From Clostridium drakei (lineage in GTDB: Bacteria > Bacillota > Clostridia > Clostridiales > Clostridiaceae), in the NCBI RefSeq assembly GCF_000633595.2, contig NZ_JIBU02000034.1, positions 1-64,000 on the forward strand: a stretch of DNA of 64,000 bases. Direction: 5' to 3'. A program made the translations under genes and the position numbers. The notes under the pieces are model-generated. The model was not told the DNA's origin. It worked only from the letters and a program-made list of their open reading frames with translations, and searched no databases. Shown here piece after piece: positions 53,810 to 63,921 of the stretch (the first letter of the stretch is position 1; every line of letters starts with the position of its first letter).

Positions 53810-55708
53810 ATGATAAAAGATTTAATCTACACCATTTCAAAAGAAAATCATTCAGAAAAAGAATTAAAGGCAATCTTAACTTCTCATCCTGAAATAAAAT
53901 TTGTGTCTCTTATAGGCATAGATTTATCAGGAAATGATACTGACGAAAAAATTCCCATGAAAGTCTTTTTAGACGATATAGACACATTCCTAAAAGGAGC
54001 AATTCAAACTGATGGTTCATCTGTTGTTCTCCCTGGAATAGCAAGTTTAAATAACGCTAAAGTAGATATGCTAGCTGATGTTGATGTAAATTGGTATGTG
54101 GAATATAACTATGAGCATATAGATGCTGAAACCAATAAACCTATTGGAACTTTAAGAATTCCTTGCTTCTTATATCATGAAAATGTTGCTGTAGACTCCA
54201 GACACATTTTAAAACATTCTATAGAATACTTCAAATCAACTCTTTTAGACCTATTTAAAACACACCCAAACTCACTTGCAGCTTTTGACATAAAATATGA
54301 TGACATAGAAGACATAGTTGCCACTTGTGCTACGGAATTAGAATTTTGGGTTAAAACACCTAACGATAAAGCCGAAGTTGAAGAACTTTCTACTTCTCAA
54401 GTATTGAAAGAACAATATTGGACTAGGACAAAAGGTGTTGTAAGAACATGTCTTGAAGAATCTTTGCTTATTATGGATGCATATGGTTTGGAACCTGAAA
54501 TGGGTCATAAAGAAGTTGGTGGAGTAAAAGCAAAAATAGATGAATCAGGAAAACTTACTCACATAATGGAACAACTTGAAATAGATTGGAAATATTCTAC
54601 TGCGGTACAAGCTGCTGATAATGAACTTTTAGTCAAAAGCCTAGTTAAAGAAACTTTTAGAAAAAATGGATTAGATGTTACATTCCTTGCTAAACCTATA
54701 GACGGTGTTGCAGGTAGTGGTGAACATACTCATATTGGAATAGCTCTAAAACTTAAAAATGGAAAGAGAATTAACTTATTTTCATCACCAAAGAAACATT
54801 TCTTAAGCATTTTTGGATATGCTTCTATAATGGGAATACTTAAAAATTATGAAGTAGTAAATCCATTTGTATCTTCTACTAACGATTCTTTAAGACGATT
54901 AAAACCTGGATTTGAAGCTCCAATTTGTATCGTAACCTCTATAGGTAATTCTGTAGAAGTTCCTTCTAGAAATAGAACAGTACTTATAGGTGTTATAAGA
55001 GACTTACAAAACTCATTATCAACAAGATTTGAGCTTAGAGCTCCAAATCCACATACAAACACTTACTTAGCTGTAACTGCACTTTATATGTCTATGTTAG
55101 ATGGTATTAGATATGCAGTAACTGGTGAAAAAACTGAAGATGAACTTTTATCTGAACTTTCAAAGAAACCAGAAGATAACGCTGAATATCTAGAATTAGG
55201 AAGAGCTTATAGAAGTGAAGAAGATGTATTCGAAGACTTCTCCGATGAAGAAAGAGAGAAATTCTTTGGTAAAGCTCCTACTACTGTTTATGAAAATCTT
55301 TCTGCATTTGACAAATATCCAGATAAAAAAGCAGTTCTTATGCAAGGCGGTGTTTTAAACGAAAAACTTATAAACAGCTTTGTGCTTGGTACTACTAAAA
55401 GATGGATCGTGGAAATAAATAATAGAATCATATCAAATTATTCAGATGAAATAAGAGCTTGTAAGCCTCTTCATTCTATAGATAAAGCTTTAGACCTTGA
55501 TGTAGCTAATTGGATGAAGATAAACGAATTGAGACACTATTTAATGAAGGATTCATACTCAAAGCAAAGCTTATTTACAAGAATAAAGATTGCTACTGAT
55601 ATAAAGAAATATGATGAAGTTTCGAATCTTCAAATAGAGCTTGATGAAAAAATAAAAGAATTAAGAGAATTATATTCTAATTATAAGAAAAATTTATTAG
55701 ATATCTAA
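53810..55708 (+). CDS. glnA: Glutamine synthetase, long clostridial form
   Basis: The enzyme makes glutamine from glutamate, ammonia and ATP. At 632 aa it is longer than the usual type I (about 450 aa). The beta-grasp part has IQTDGSSVVLPGIASL. The catalytic part has ATELEFWV (metal-binding Glu), MGHKEVGGVKAKID, GSGEHTHIG near residue 302, and FELRAPNPHTNTYLAVTALYMSM. The C-terminal 130 residues are helical and unlike type I. Whether it is a type I variant or nearer type III cannot be settled by eye. A strong AGGAGG lies before the ATG. Confidence 0.88.
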   Translation: MIKDLIYTISKENHSEKELKAILTSHPEIKFVSLIGIDLSGNDTDEKIPMKVFLDDIDTFLKGAIQTDGSSVVLPGIASLNNAKVDMLADVDVNWYVEYNYEHIDAETNKPIGTLRIPCFLYHENVAVDSRHILKHSIEYFKSTLLDLFKTHPNSLAAFDIKYDDIEDIVATCATELEFWVKTPNDKAEVEELSTSQVLKEQYWTRTKGVVRTCLEESLLIMDAYGLEPEMGHKEVGGVKAKIDESGKLTHIMEQLEIDWKYSTAVQAADNELLVKSLVKETFRKNGLDVTFLAKPIDGVAGSGEHTHIGIALKLKNGKRINLFSSPKKHFLSIFGYASIMGILKNYEVVNPFVSSTNDSLRRLKPGFEAPICIVTSIGNSVEVPSRNRTVLIGVIRDLQNSLSTRFELRAPNPHTNTYLAVTALYMSMLDGIRYAVTGEKTEDELLSELSKKPEDNAEYLELGRAYRSEEDVFEDFSDEEREKFFGKAPTTVYENLSAFDKYPDKKAVLMQGGVLNEKLINSFVLGTTKRWIVEINNRIISNYSDEIRACKPLHSIDKALDLDVANWMKINELRHYLMKDSYSKQSLFTRIKIATDIKKYDEVSNLQIELDEKIKELRELYSNYKKNLLDI

Positions 55709-55711
55709 AAT

Positions 55712-55742
55712 AGAACCCTACATAAATTTTATGTAGGGTTCT
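55712..55742. terminator. Bidirectional terminator between glnA and rbsR
   Basis: Perfect 15-bp arms (AGAACCCTACATAAA and complement) with a 1-nt centre (effective loop larger) fill the 34 bp between two convergent genes. T-rich exits occur on both strands (TTCTTTAAG and TCTATTTTAG). Confidence 0.88.
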
Positions 55743-56741
55743 TTAAGTTGTACCTCTTATTATTAAATGTGTTTCAAAATAAATTTGTTTATTTGGTATA
55801 AATTTGCTGTTTATTATATCTATTAACAAATTACAAGACTCTCTTCCCATTTCATAAATAGGCTGAGCTATAGTAGTTAATTCTGGCTCAATTACCTGTG
55901 ATATATGTATATTATCAAAACCAATGATACTTATCTCCTCAGGTATGCTAATACCTCTTCTTTTCAATACCTTTATTCCACCTAGAGCCATTATGTCATT
56001 ACTATAAAATACAGCATCTATCTTTTCATTACTTTCTAACATTAATTTTGTAGATTTCATTCCACCTTCTATATTAAAAGCTCCTTTAAAAATAAGGTTT
56101 TCATTATATATGTTATATTTATTCATAGCATTTTTATAGCCTTCTAATCTCTGATTTGAAATTTCTAATGTATCCGGTCCTTTTACAAATGCTATATTTC
56201 TTTTCCCCTTACTATATAAATAATCTATTCCTTGAATAACTCCATTCTTGTTTAAGCAATATACTCCATAAGCTTCTCTGTAACTATCTATATATCTATC
56301 TACAAGCACAAAAGGTATATTGTTATTTTTCAACATTTCTATACTGACACTACTTTCTCCTCCAGATATAAAAATAACTCCATCAACTAATTTACTTATG
56401 AGAACCTTTATATATTTTTGTTCTTTATTAATTTCATTGTCTGTATTACAAAAAATAACATTATACCCCAAATAGCTTGCTCTATCTTCAATAGCTCTTG
56501 CGATAGATGCAAAAAATGGATTTGTTATATCCGGTAAAACTATTCCTATAGTATCTGTTTTTTTAGTACTTAAACTTCTCGCTAAATGATTAGGAATATA
56601 TTTCATTTCTTTGGCTAAAGCTAATATTCTACTTTTAGTTTCCTCACTTATGTTTCCATCTCTTTTATTCAAAACCATAGAAACAGTTGCCTTAGATACT
56701 CCTGCCTTTTGAGCAATGTCCAACATTGTTACTTTTTTCAT
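55743..56741 (-). CDS. rbsR: LacI-family transcriptional regulator (RbsR-like)
   Basis: A protein of about 332 aa. The N-terminal LacI helix-turn-helix is VTMLDIAQKAGVSKATVSMVL, with the hinge helix HLARSLSTKKT, and a periplasmic-binding-protein-like sensor domain follows (TDTIGIVLPDITNPFFASI, IDAVFYSNDIMALGGIKVL). Its place just downstream of rbsB and the LacI-type operators before rbsK make ribose the likely inducer (inference). AAGGGGTAATT precedes the ATG at 56741; the upstream TTG overlaps that site. A terminator separates it from rbsB, so it may have its own promoter or be reached by read-through. Confidence 0.9.
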   Translation of the reverse strand: MKKVTMLDIAQKAGVSKATVSMVLNKRDGNISEETKSRILALAKEMKYIPNHLARSLSTKKTDTIGIVLPDITNPFFASIARAIEDRASYLGYNVIFCNTDNEINKEQKYIKVLISKLVDGVIFISGGESSVSIEMLKNNNIPFVLVDRYIDSYREAYGVYCLNKNGVIQGIDYLYSKGKRNIAFVKGPDTLEISNQRLEGYKNAMNKYNIYNENLIFKGAFNIEGGMKSTKLMLESNEKIDAVFYSNDIMALGGIKVLKRRGISIPEEISIIGFDNIHISQVIEPELTTIAQPIYEMGRESCNLLIDIINSKFIPNKQIYFETHLIIRGTT

Positions 56742-56848
56742 AATTACCCCTTGCAAAACTAATTTGTATTTTATTATAACTGTATTTTATTTAGAAAACA
56801 ATTTTAATCCAATTAATACTTAATAATTGACAGTAAGTTTTAGTTAAT

Positions 56849-56876
56849 AAAATCCAGGATTTACATCCTGGATTTT
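56849..56876 (-). terminator. rbs operon terminator
   Basis: Perfect 12-bp arms (AAAATCCAGGAT / ATCCTGGATTTT) with a TTAC loop lie 13 bp after the rbsB stop codon. The minus-strand exit is TTTTATTAAC. Confidence 0.88.
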
Positions 56877-56889
56877 CAATTTTAATTTA

Positions 56890-57810
56890 TTATTTTTTTA
56901 TAAGTTTTAAATCTACAGGTATTTGTTTTGGAACGCTTTCACCTTTTATAACTTTTACTGCATTCTCAATAGCTAAGCTTCCCATTAAATCTGGTTGCTG
57001 AGCAACTGTAGCTGTCATTTCACCATTTGTAACTGCCTTTTTAGCATCATCAGTACCATCAAAACCTACTATTATAACTTTTTTACCTTGTAATGCTTTA
57101 ACTGCACCTAATGCCATTTCATCATTATGAGCAAAAACAGCATCAAACTGTGGTGTAGACTGCATTATGTTTTGCATTACATTCAATCCCTTTTGTCTAT
57201 CAAAATCTGCTGATTGACTTGCAACTACCTTAACGTTAGCTTTACCATCAACACCTTCATGGAATCCCTTACCTCTATCTCTTGTAGCTGATGCTCCCGG
57301 AACTCCTTGAAGTTCAACTATGTTTGCTTTTCCTCCTAATTGTTGTAGTATAAATTCTGCTGCCATTTTTCCACCCTTAACATTGTCTGAAGCTATATGT
57401 GTAACAACTGTTCCACTATTTGCTTGTCTATCTACAGTTATAACTGGTATTTTCTTATCATTTGCTACTTTAATTGAATTTCCAACTGCATCACTATCTG
57501 TAGCATTTATAATTAATGCTGAAACACCTTGTTGTACAAGATCATCTACATTTGATCTTTCTTTTGTTGCATCATTTTGTGAATCAACAACTACTAAATC
57601 ATAGCCTAATTCTTTTGCCTTTTTAGTTGCTCCATCTTTCATTGTAACAAAGAATGGGTTGTTTAAAGTTGATATTACCATTCCTATTTTCTTTTTACCA
57701 CCTTGGTTAGATGATTGTTGTTGATTGCTGTTACCACATCCTGTAAGCCCTGCAATTGCAAGCACACCTGTTAACATAAGTGACATCATTTTTAAACGTG
57801 TTCTTTTCAT
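56890..57810 (-). CDS. rbsB: Ribose ABC transporter substrate-binding lipoprotein
   Basis: A 306-aa lipoprotein that captures D-ribose outside the membrane and hands it to RbsC. The signal peptide ends LTGC (lipid attachment at Cys25) and is followed by an Asn/Gln/Ser linker. The type I binding fold shows VISTLNNPFFVTMKDGA, INATDSDAVGNSIKVAND, VDRQANSG, HIASDNVKGG and DAVFAHNDEMALGAVKAL. GGGAGG lies before the ATG. It is the last gene of rbsKDACB. Confidence 0.95.
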   Translation of the reverse strand: MKRTRLKMMSLMLTGVLAIAGLTGCGNSNQQQSSNQGGKKKIGMVISTLNNPFFVTMKDGATKKAKELGYDLVVVDSQNDATKERSNVDDLVQQGVSALIINATDSDAVGNSIKVANDKKIPVITVDRQANSGTVVTHIASDNVKGGKMAAEFILQQLGGKANIVELQGVPGASATRDRGKGFHEGVDGKANVKVVASQSADFDRQKGLNVMQNIMQSTPQFDAVFAHNDEMALGAVKALQGKKVIIVGFDGTDDAKKAVTNGEMTATVAQQPDLMGSLAIENAVKVIKGESVPKQIPVDLKLIKK

Positions 57811-57848
57811 AATAATATTCCTCCCTTAATTATATATAAATAAATTTT

Positions 57849-58778
57849 TTATTTATTTTTCTTATCAAGCATAACAGCTAACAATATAACAAGTCCTTTT
57901 ACTATTGATTGATAAAAAGGAGATACATTCATTAAATTCAAACCATTATTCAATACTCCTATTATCATTGCACCTATTATTGTTCCAGTAAGAGAACCTT
58001 CTCCACCTGAAAGACTAGTTCCTCCAAGTACAACTGCTGCAATAGCATCTAATTCAAAACCACTTCCTGCATTAGGTGATGCAGAACCAATTCTGCTGGT
58101 TACTACAATAGCACTTAATGCTGCTGCTGCACCAGACAAAACATAGACTAAAGCTTTAATTTTATCTGTATTAATACCTGATAGTCTTGATGAATCTTCG
58201 TTTCCACCAACAGCGTATACGTATCTACCATATCTAGTTTGAGTTAATACATACCAAGCTATTAAAGCTACAATAGCTATTATAATAACAGGTAGAGGTA
58301 TTCCAATTATGGTTCCATTTCCAACAAAAGTAAAATTAGCTCCAAGTCCAGATATTGGAGTCCCGTTAGTATAAACATAAGTTACTCCTCTAAACACTGT
58401 CATAGTAGCTAGCGTTACTATAAAAGCTTGAATTTTTCCTTTTGCAACTATTATTCCATTAATTAATCCAATTAATCCTCCAATTATTACAGTTGCCACT
58501 AAAATTAAAACTATATTTACATTTTTTTGTGCTAAAGATGCAGCAATAGCCCCAGATATTGCAAGGGTAGATCCAACTGATAAATCTATTCCACCTGTTA
58601 ATATTACAAAACACATACCTACAGCTATAATTGCATTAACTGAAACCTGTGTAAACACATTTAATATATTTGGAATAGTTAAAAATCTAGGTGTTAAAAC
58701 TGATATAACTATACATAATATTAATAATCCTATTAAAGATTTATATTTAAAAAGCAAACTTTTAATATCTCTTTCCAT
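57849..58778 (-). CDS. rbsC: Ribose ABC transporter permease
   Basis: A 309-aa membrane protein with about eight to ten transmembrane segments, of the RbsC/AraH family. It has TPRFLTIPNILNVFTQVSVNAIIA in parts, ILTGGIDLSVGSTLA, the EAA-like DAIAAVVLGGTSLSGGEGSL and a C-terminal GLVILLAVMLDKK. It forms the transport channel with RbsA and RbsB. AAGGAG lies before the ATG, and it follows rbsA by 33 bp. Confidence 0.96.
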   Translation of the reverse strand: MERDIKSLLFKYKSLIGLLILCIVISVLTPRFLTIPNILNVFTQVSVNAIIAVGMCFVILTGGIDLSVGSTLAISGAIAASLAQKNVNIVLILVATVIIGGLIGLINGIIVAKGKIQAFIVTLATMTVFRGVTYVYTNGTPISGLGANFTFVGNGTIIGIPLPVIIIAIVALIAWYVLTQTRYGRYVYAVGGNEDSSRLSGINTDKIKALVYVLSGAAAALSAIVVTSRIGSASPNAGSGFELDAIAAVVLGGTSLSGGEGSLTGTIIGAMIIGVLNNGLNLMNVSPFYQSIVKGLVILLAVMLDKKNK

Positions 58779-58811
58779 TTTACACTCTCCTTCTGTACCT
58801 ACATTGATACT

Positions 58812-60311
58812 TTAAACTCCAATAGCATACTTCATTATACTTTCCTGAGTTGCTTCTTCTCTCTTTAATTCTCCTGTTACCTTTCCTTCATGCATTACCA
58901 TAACTCTGTCACTAACTCCTAATATTTCTGCCATATCAGAAGAAATCATTATAACAGCTTTTCCCATACTTTTTAATTTATTTAATACTTCATAAATTTC
59001 TTTTTTTGCACCTACATCTATACCCTTTGTAGGTTCATCAACTATTAATATTTTAGGTGAACGCATTAGCCATTTAGCTAAAATTACTTTTTGTTGATTT
59101 CCTCCACTAAGATTTTTAACTAATTGTTCCTGGTTAGGTGTCTTTATCGATAATTTTTTAATATACTCTTCTACTTCCCTCTTTTCTGACTTTTTATCTA
59201 TTCTTTTCATTTTATTTTCATAACTATTCAAGTTAGGAAGTGTCATATTCTGGGCTACAGACATATTTAAAATAAGTCCTTCTTGTTTCCTGTCTTCTGA
59301 TAAATAACATATACCATATTTGATAGCATCCTTAGGTGAATTAATATTTACTTTTTCACTATCTATATATATTTCTCCACAATCCTTCTTATAGTCTCCA
59401 AATATAGTCTTTGCAAGTTCAGTTCTTCCTGCTCCCATAAGACCTGAAACCCCTAATATTTCTCCTGATTTAATCTCAAAGCTTACATCCTTTACTTTAT
59501 CTTTCATAGATAGATTTTCAACTTTAAGTAAAACCTTTTCTTTTTCTACTTCTTTATAAGGAAACTGTTCTTCAAGTTTTCTTCCTACCATCATAGTAAT
59601 CAAATCATCTTTAGTTACATCTTTAGTTTCAACGGAATCTATATACTTTCCATCTCTTAAAACAGTTATAGAATCACAAATTTGAAATATCTCATCCATT
59701 CTATGAGATATATATATAATTGCTATTCCCTTTTCTTTTAGTCTTCTAATTACTTCAAATAACTTTTGAGTTTCCACATCAGTTAATGCTGTAGTAGGCT
59801 CATCCATAATAATAACACTAGAATTTTTAGTTAACGCCTTTGCAATTTCGATCATTTGCATTTCTCCAAGATTTATATCCTTGACTAGCGTATTTGGATT
59901 TATATTGCATCCAATTTGATCTAAGAAATATTTACTTCTTTCTTTCATCCAAGCTTTATTTATTTTTCTAGTACCTTTGCTAAACTTTTCATTACCTAAA
60001 AATATATTTTGAGCTACAGTTAAATTAGGAAGAACACTAAGTTCTTGATGTATGATAGTTATCCCTAAACTTTCAGCATGTTTTATTCCCTGAATTTCTA
60101 TTTCATCACCATTTACAATAATTTTTCCTTCATCCTTTTTATATACACCACTTACTATTTTCATTAATGTGGACTTTCCAGCTCCATTTTCTCCAAGTAA
60201 AGCCAGTACTTTTCCACCATAAGCTTTTATATGCACATCTTGTAATGCCTTTACTCCTGGAAATGATTTAGATATACCCACCATTTCCAAAATAGGCTTT
60301 TTACTTTCCAT
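58812..60311 (-). CDS. rbsA: Ribose ABC transporter ATP-binding protein
   Basis: A 499-aa ATPase with two fused ABC domains. Domain 1: [37 protein letters not shown]. Domain 2: the degenerate Walker [40 protein letters not shown]. This asymmetry is normal for sugar importers of the RbsA/MglA type. It works on the cytoplasmic face with RbsC. AGGAGG lies before the ATG, 22 bp after rbsD. Confidence 0.96.
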   Translation of the reverse strand: MESKKPILEMVGISKSFPGVKALQDVHIKAYGGKVLALLGENGAGKSTLMKIVSGVYKKDEGKIIVNGDEIEIQGIKHAESLGITIIHQELSVLPNLTVAQNIFLGNEKFSKGTRKINKAWMKERSKYFLDQIGCNINPNTLVKDINLGEMQMIEIAKALTKNSSVIIMDEPTTALTDVETQKLFEVIRRLKEKGIAIIYISHRMDEIFQICDSITVLRDGKYIDSVETKDVTKDDLITMMVGRKLEEQFPYKEVEKEKVLLKVENLSMKDKVKDVSFEIKSGEILGVSGLMGAGRTELAKTIFGDYKKDCGEIYIDSEKVNINSPKDAIKYGICYLSEDRKQEGLILNMSVAQNMTLPNLNSYENKMKRIDKKSEKREVEEYIKKLSIKTPNQEQLVKNLSGGNQQKVILAKWLMRSPKILIVDEPTKGIDVGAKKEIYEVLNKLKSMGKAVIMISSDMAEILGVSDRVMVMHEGKVTGELKREEATQESIMKYAIGV

Positions 60312-60333
60312 ACTTTATCCTCCTAATACTTTA

Positions 60334-60729
60334 TTAAAATATAACCCCTGATTTTAAAATTATATTTGCATAAGGAGTCTGTTCTCCTGTTCTTATAACT
60401 GCTTTGCACTCCTTTAACTTAACTTTAAGCTCTTCATGAGTAATAAATGTTATTTTTACATCTCCAATTTCATTTTTTATTTCTTCATATAATTTAGGAC
60501 TAACATCCATTGTTTCCTTAGCTATTTCAACCTCTTCAATTTGTAGTTCTTGTAATACTACTTTTAGTGTTTGTATAAAAGTAGGCACATCCTTTATAAG
60601 CGCTATATCTATTCTCTCTGTTTCCTTTGGAATAGGTAGCCCACAATCTCCAATAGCTAGAGTTTCTGTATGACCCATTTTTGATATAATACTTGAAATA
60701 TTAGAATTTAACATACCAATCTTTTTCAT
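60334..60729 (-). CDS. rbsD: D-ribose pyranase
   Basis: A 131-aa cytosolic protein that converts beta-pyranose ribose to the furanose form used by RbsK. The start [32 protein letters not shown] (in parts) has the catalytic His near residue 20. [15 protein letters not shown] closes the protein. The ribosome binding site GGGGAGG lies inside the last codons of rbsK, so the two are coupled. Confidence 0.95.
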   Translation of the reverse strand: MKKIGMLNSNISSIISKMGHTETLAIGDCGLPIPKETERIDIALIKDVPTFIQTLKVVLQELQIEEVEIAKETMDVSPKLYEEIKNEIGDVKITFITHEELKVKLKECKAVIRTGEQTPYANIILKSGVIF

Positions 60730-60732
60730 TGT

Positions 60733-61665
60733 CTATTCCTCCCCATATATTTCCTTTACCTCTTCTAAATAAGGAAGTGAAGGCTGTGCACCTGATTTTT
60801 GCACTACTATAGATGAAACTTTGTTTCCAAATTTTATAGAATTCTCAATAGAATTGAAATCAACCACATCACTATTTATAAGTTTACTTGTAAGTGCTCC
60901 TATAAAACTATCTCCTGCAGCAGTAGTATCTATAGCCTTTACCTTATAAGCTGGTACAACGCTTAATCTATCCTTATCTGCTATAGCAGCACCCTTTTCT
61001 CCTAAGGTTATTATTACAAACTTTACACCCTTTTCTAAAAACTTGTTAGAAGCTTTTCTTATACTTTCTTCATCCTTAACTTCTATGTTAGTAAGTTCAA
61101 ATGCTTCAGTTTCATTTGGTGCTATAATATCTGTAATTTTTAACAATTCTTCTGGTATATCTTTGGCAGGTGCAGGATTTAGAACCGTAAGCACACCATT
61201 TTCTTTTGCTATTCTAAAGGCTTGTATAGTAGCTTCTATTGGTGTTTCAAATTGAGCTACTAATATTTTTGAATTTTTTATAACTTTTTCTAATGCTTCT
61301 ATATATTTTGTATCTATCTCCATATTAGCTCCTGGAACTACTATGATAGAATTATTTCCAATATCATCTACAGTTATAATAGCCATACCTGTAGGATTAA
61401 TTTCGCTGTAACTTACATTGTTTACATCTATATTATCTTTCTTTAAAGCTTCAACCAGCAAGAAACCGTTTTCATCTTTTCCTACACTAGCTAACATGCA
61501 TACATCAGCACCTAACCTTCTTGCTGCAACAGCTTGATTAGCCCCTTTTCCACCTGGTATTTTTTTAAAACCCTTTGCCAAAATAGTTTCTCCTGATTTT
61601 ACCATTCTATCTACTCTTAGAACTAAATCCATATTTATGCTTCCTAAAATACAAATTTTTTGCAT
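60733..61665 (-). CDS. rbsK: Ribokinase
   Basis: The enzyme phosphorylates ribose to ribose-5-phosphate, which feeds PRPP synthesis by Prs or the pentose phosphate route. The 310-aa PfkB-family protein has SINMDLVLRVDRMVKSGET, the PfkB motif 1 GGKGANQAVAARRLGADV, NPAPAKDIPEELL and motif 2 AIDTTAAGDSFIGAL with the catalytic Asp. AGAGGTGAT lies before the ATG. It is the first gene of the operon, directly behind the twin operator. Confidence 0.96.
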   Translation of the reverse strand: MQKICILGSINMDLVLRVDRMVKSGETILAKGFKKIPGGKGANQAVAARRLGADVCMLASVGKDENGFLLVEALKKDNIDVNNVSYSEINPTGMAIITVDDIGNNSIIVVPGANMEIDTKYIEALEKVIKNSKILVAQFETPIEATIQAFRIAKENGVLTVLNPAPAKDIPEELLKITDIIAPNETEAFELTNIEVKDEESIRKASNKFLEKGVKFVIITLGEKGAAIADKDRLSVVPAYKVKAIDTTAAGDSFIGALTSKLINSDVVDFNSIENSIKFGNKVSSIVVQKSGAQPSLPYLEEVKEIYGEE

Positions 61666-61688
61666 TTATTATATCACCTCTTTTTTAG

Positions 61689-61713
61689 TTAACCGGTTTA
61701 GTTAACCGGTTAA
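61689..61713 (-). promoter_or_regulatory. Twin LacI-type operator of the ribose operon
   Basis: Two palindromes, each centred on AACCGGTT, lie 13 bp apart centre to centre (TTAACCGGTT at 61689-61698 and TTAACCGGTTAA at 61702-61713). Central CG and inverted symmetry are typical of LacI-family sites. They sit at about +1 to +25 of the inferred transcript, where a bound repressor would block transcription. RbsR is the obvious candidate. Confidence 0.8.
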
Positions 61714-61717
61714 TCTA

Positions 61718-61746
61718 ATTTTATATTATCTTTTAATATATGTCAA
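61718..61746 (-). promoter_or_regulatory. rbs operon promoter
   Basis: On the minus strand, TTGACA (61746-61741), a 17-bp spacer and TAAAAT (61723-61718) form a good sigma-A promoter about 50 bp before the rbsK ATG. I see no clear CRE (CcpA) site by eye, apart from the operator palindromes themselves. Confidence 0.75.
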
Positions 61747-61773
61747 TAATTTTCTGTAAACTTTTTCACACAT

Positions 61774-61827
61774 AAAAAAATAAGAACCTTATATTAACTA
61801 ATAAAGCTCATACAAGGTTCTTATTTT
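61774..61827 (-). terminator. Terminator of the 2H phosphoesterase gene
   Basis: The arms AATAAGAACCTT / AAGGTTCTTATT surround a loop of about 23 nt. On the minus strand the stem starts at the stop codon of the upstream gene and is followed by TTTTTTTATG. It isolates the rbs promoter from transcription arriving from the right. Confidence 0.85.
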
Positions 61828-62375
61828 TAAAATTCTCTTAATTGAAAAGTTTTTACTACCATATCTTTTTTATTATTTATAGGTTTCCAAAGTTCTATTC
61901 TATCTATTATGCCCATCTTGTGAAAATTTAAGTTTTTAGTATTTTCACAAGCTGTAACATATTCCTTGCTACTCCACTGTCTTGATGCAAAGTTAGTATT
62001 AGCTAGTGATACATGTAAATCCCAATTATCTATATTTTCTCTGACATCAAATCCATGCAGCTTTAAACTTTCATTTACCTGCCTTGCAATTCTAATAATA
62101 TAACCCTTATTTTCTATTTTTAAATTAACAGACTTATATGGAGGTTCAAAACATATAGCTCCATTTATCTTTACTTTAAATCTTTTGTAAGGTTTTAATA
62201 TATCTCCGATTATTTTATTTAACTTTTCAATATCCGGATCCCCTATAACTTCTAATGTTATATGCAAAACAGGCATATTTTTGTATAATTTATACTTTCT
62301 ACATATACTTTTTTGCATTTCTTCGATAGAAGAATACGAATCCTTGTTAAATAACGCCACTAAGTAATATCTCAT
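61827..62375 (-). CDS. 2H phosphoesterase (2'-5' RNA ligase-like) protein
   Basis: A 182-aa cytosolic protein with the two HxT/S motifs of the 2H superfamily: HITL (near residue 38) and HVSL (near 126). Family members act as 2'-5' RNA ligases or cyclic phosphodiesterases on RNA or nucleotides. The natural substrate here is unknown. GGGGGATTG lies before the ATG. It is divergent from murA with 257 bp between, which show no gene. Confidence 0.85.
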   Translation of the reverse strand: MRYYLVALFNKDSYSSIEEMQKSICRKYKLYKNMPVLHITLEVIGDPDIEKLNKIIGDILKPYKRFKVKINGAICFEPPYKSVNLKIENKGYIIRIARQVNESLKLHGFDVRENIDNWDLHVSLANTNFASRQWSSKEYVTACENTKNLNFHKMGIIDRIELWKPINNKKDMVVKTFQLREF

Positions 62376-62632
62376 ATTTGTTCAATCCCCCAAATTAATC
62401 TTAATAAAATAGTATAAAATGTGATTTTTTGATATAAATATAATCTATATTTTTAATAATATAATGTTTTCTCAACTTTTTCAATTAAATTACATAAAAC
62501 ATCCTCTTCACATTTTTAAAATTAATGTTAAAATATTATAGAATTATGTTATAATAAATTTTGTGTAGTAATATGAATTTAAGATTTTTAATTTAATATA
62601 AATTTTATTAATATGATAAGGATGGATCGGGA

Positions 62633-63895
62633 ATGGATAAATTGGTAATTAACGGGGGAAAACCTCTTTTTGGTTCTATAGAAATAAATGGTGCTAAAAA
62701 CGCCGCTGTAGCAATACTTCCTGCTGCTATACTAGCAAGTAAAAATGTTTGTAATATAGATAATATACCTAACATTGAGGATGTTCATTGTTTAGAAAGA
62801 ATAATTGAAAGCTTAGGTTGTAAAATAGAAGTAGGAAAAAATTCAGTTGTTATAGATAGCACTACTATAAATAATGTAAATGCTAATACAGAAGATGTAA
62901 GAAAAATGAGAGCTTCTTATTATCTTATAGGTGCTCTTTTAGGTAGATTTAAAAAAGCTAGAGTAGAACTTCCCGGAGGATGTCCTATTGGAGTTAGACC
63001 TATAGATCAACATATAAAGGGATTTGAAGCTTTAGGTGCTAAAGTAGATATAACACATGGCTGTGTTGTAGTAGAAGCTGATAGATTAATAGGAACTAAT
63101 ATTTTCTTTGATGTAGTTAGTGTAGGAGCTACTATAAATGTTATGCTTGCAGCAACTCTTGCTGAAGGTGTAACTACTTTAGAAAATGTAGCAAAAGAAC
63201 CTCACATTGTAGACGTAGCAAACTTTTTAAATAGTATGGGTGCTAATATAAAAGGTGCAGGTACTGATATAATAAGAGTTGTAGGCGTAAAAGAACTTCA
63301 AGGATGCTCCTATAGTGTAATACCTGACCAAATAGAAGCTGGAACTTATATGATCGCTGTTGCTTCATGTGGTGGTGAAGTACGCTTAGAAAATATTATA
63401 CCAAAGCATTTAGAATCTATTTCAGCAAAACTTATAGAAGCAGGTACTGAAATAATTGAAGATGGCGACTGTATTACTGTAAAATCTAGTGGAAATCTTA
63501 AGGGAGTAAATATAAAAACTCAACCTTATCCAGGATTTCCAACAGATGTACAGCAACCTATGAGTACTCTACTAACAGTAGCTAAAGGTAGAAGCATCAT
63601 ATCTGAAAGTATATGGGAAAGTAGATTTAAGCATGTTGATGAACTAAAGAAAATGGGTGCCAACATAAAAGTAGAAGGTAGAACTGCTATAATAGATGGT
63701 GTTGATAAGCTTACAGGTGCAGTAGTTAAGGCAACTGATTTAAGAGCAGGTGCTGCTATGGTTATTGCTGGCCTTATTGCTGATGGAGTTACTGAAGTTC
63801 TAAGTATTGAACATATTGATAGAGGTTACCCAAATATTGAAGATAAATTCAAAGCTCTAGGTGCAGATATAAAAAGAGTTAGCTGCTCGGAATAG
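62633..63895 (+). CDS. murA: UDP-N-acetylglucosamine 1-carboxyvinyltransferase
   Basis: MurA performs the first committed step of peptidoglycan synthesis and is the fosfomycin target. The 420-aa protein begins with the [20 protein letters not shown] motif, has the catalytic and fosfomycin-reactive Cys117 in [13 protein letters not shown], then [24 protein letters not shown] and [12 protein letters not shown]. Cys at this position predicts a fosfomycin-sensitive enzyme. GGATGG and GGGA precede the ATG. Low-GC Gram-positives usually have two murA paralogs. The walJ-like gene follows by 26 bp in the same direction. Confidence 0.97.
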   Translation: MDKLVINGGKPLFGSIEINGAKNAAVAILPAAILASKNVCNIDNIPNIEDVHCLERIIESLGCKIEVGKNSVVIDSTTINNVNANTEDVRKMRASYYLIGALLGRFKKARVELPGGCPIGVRPIDQHIKGFEALGAKVDITHGCVVVEADRLIGTNIFFDVVSVGATINVMLAATLAEGVTTLENVAKEPHIVDVANFLNSMGANIKGAGTDIIRVVGVKELQGCSYSVIPDQIEAGTYMIAVASCGGEVRLENIIPKHLESISAKLIEAGTEIIEDGDCITVKSSGNLKGVNIKTQPYPGFPTDVQQPMSTLLTVAKGRSIISESIWESRFKHVDELKKMGANIKVEGRTAIIDGVDKLTGAVVKATDLRAGAAMVIAGLIADGVTEVLSIEHIDRGYPNIEDKFKALGADIKRVSCSE

Positions 63896-63921
63896 TATTA
63901 ATTTAAGATAGGAGAATTATT

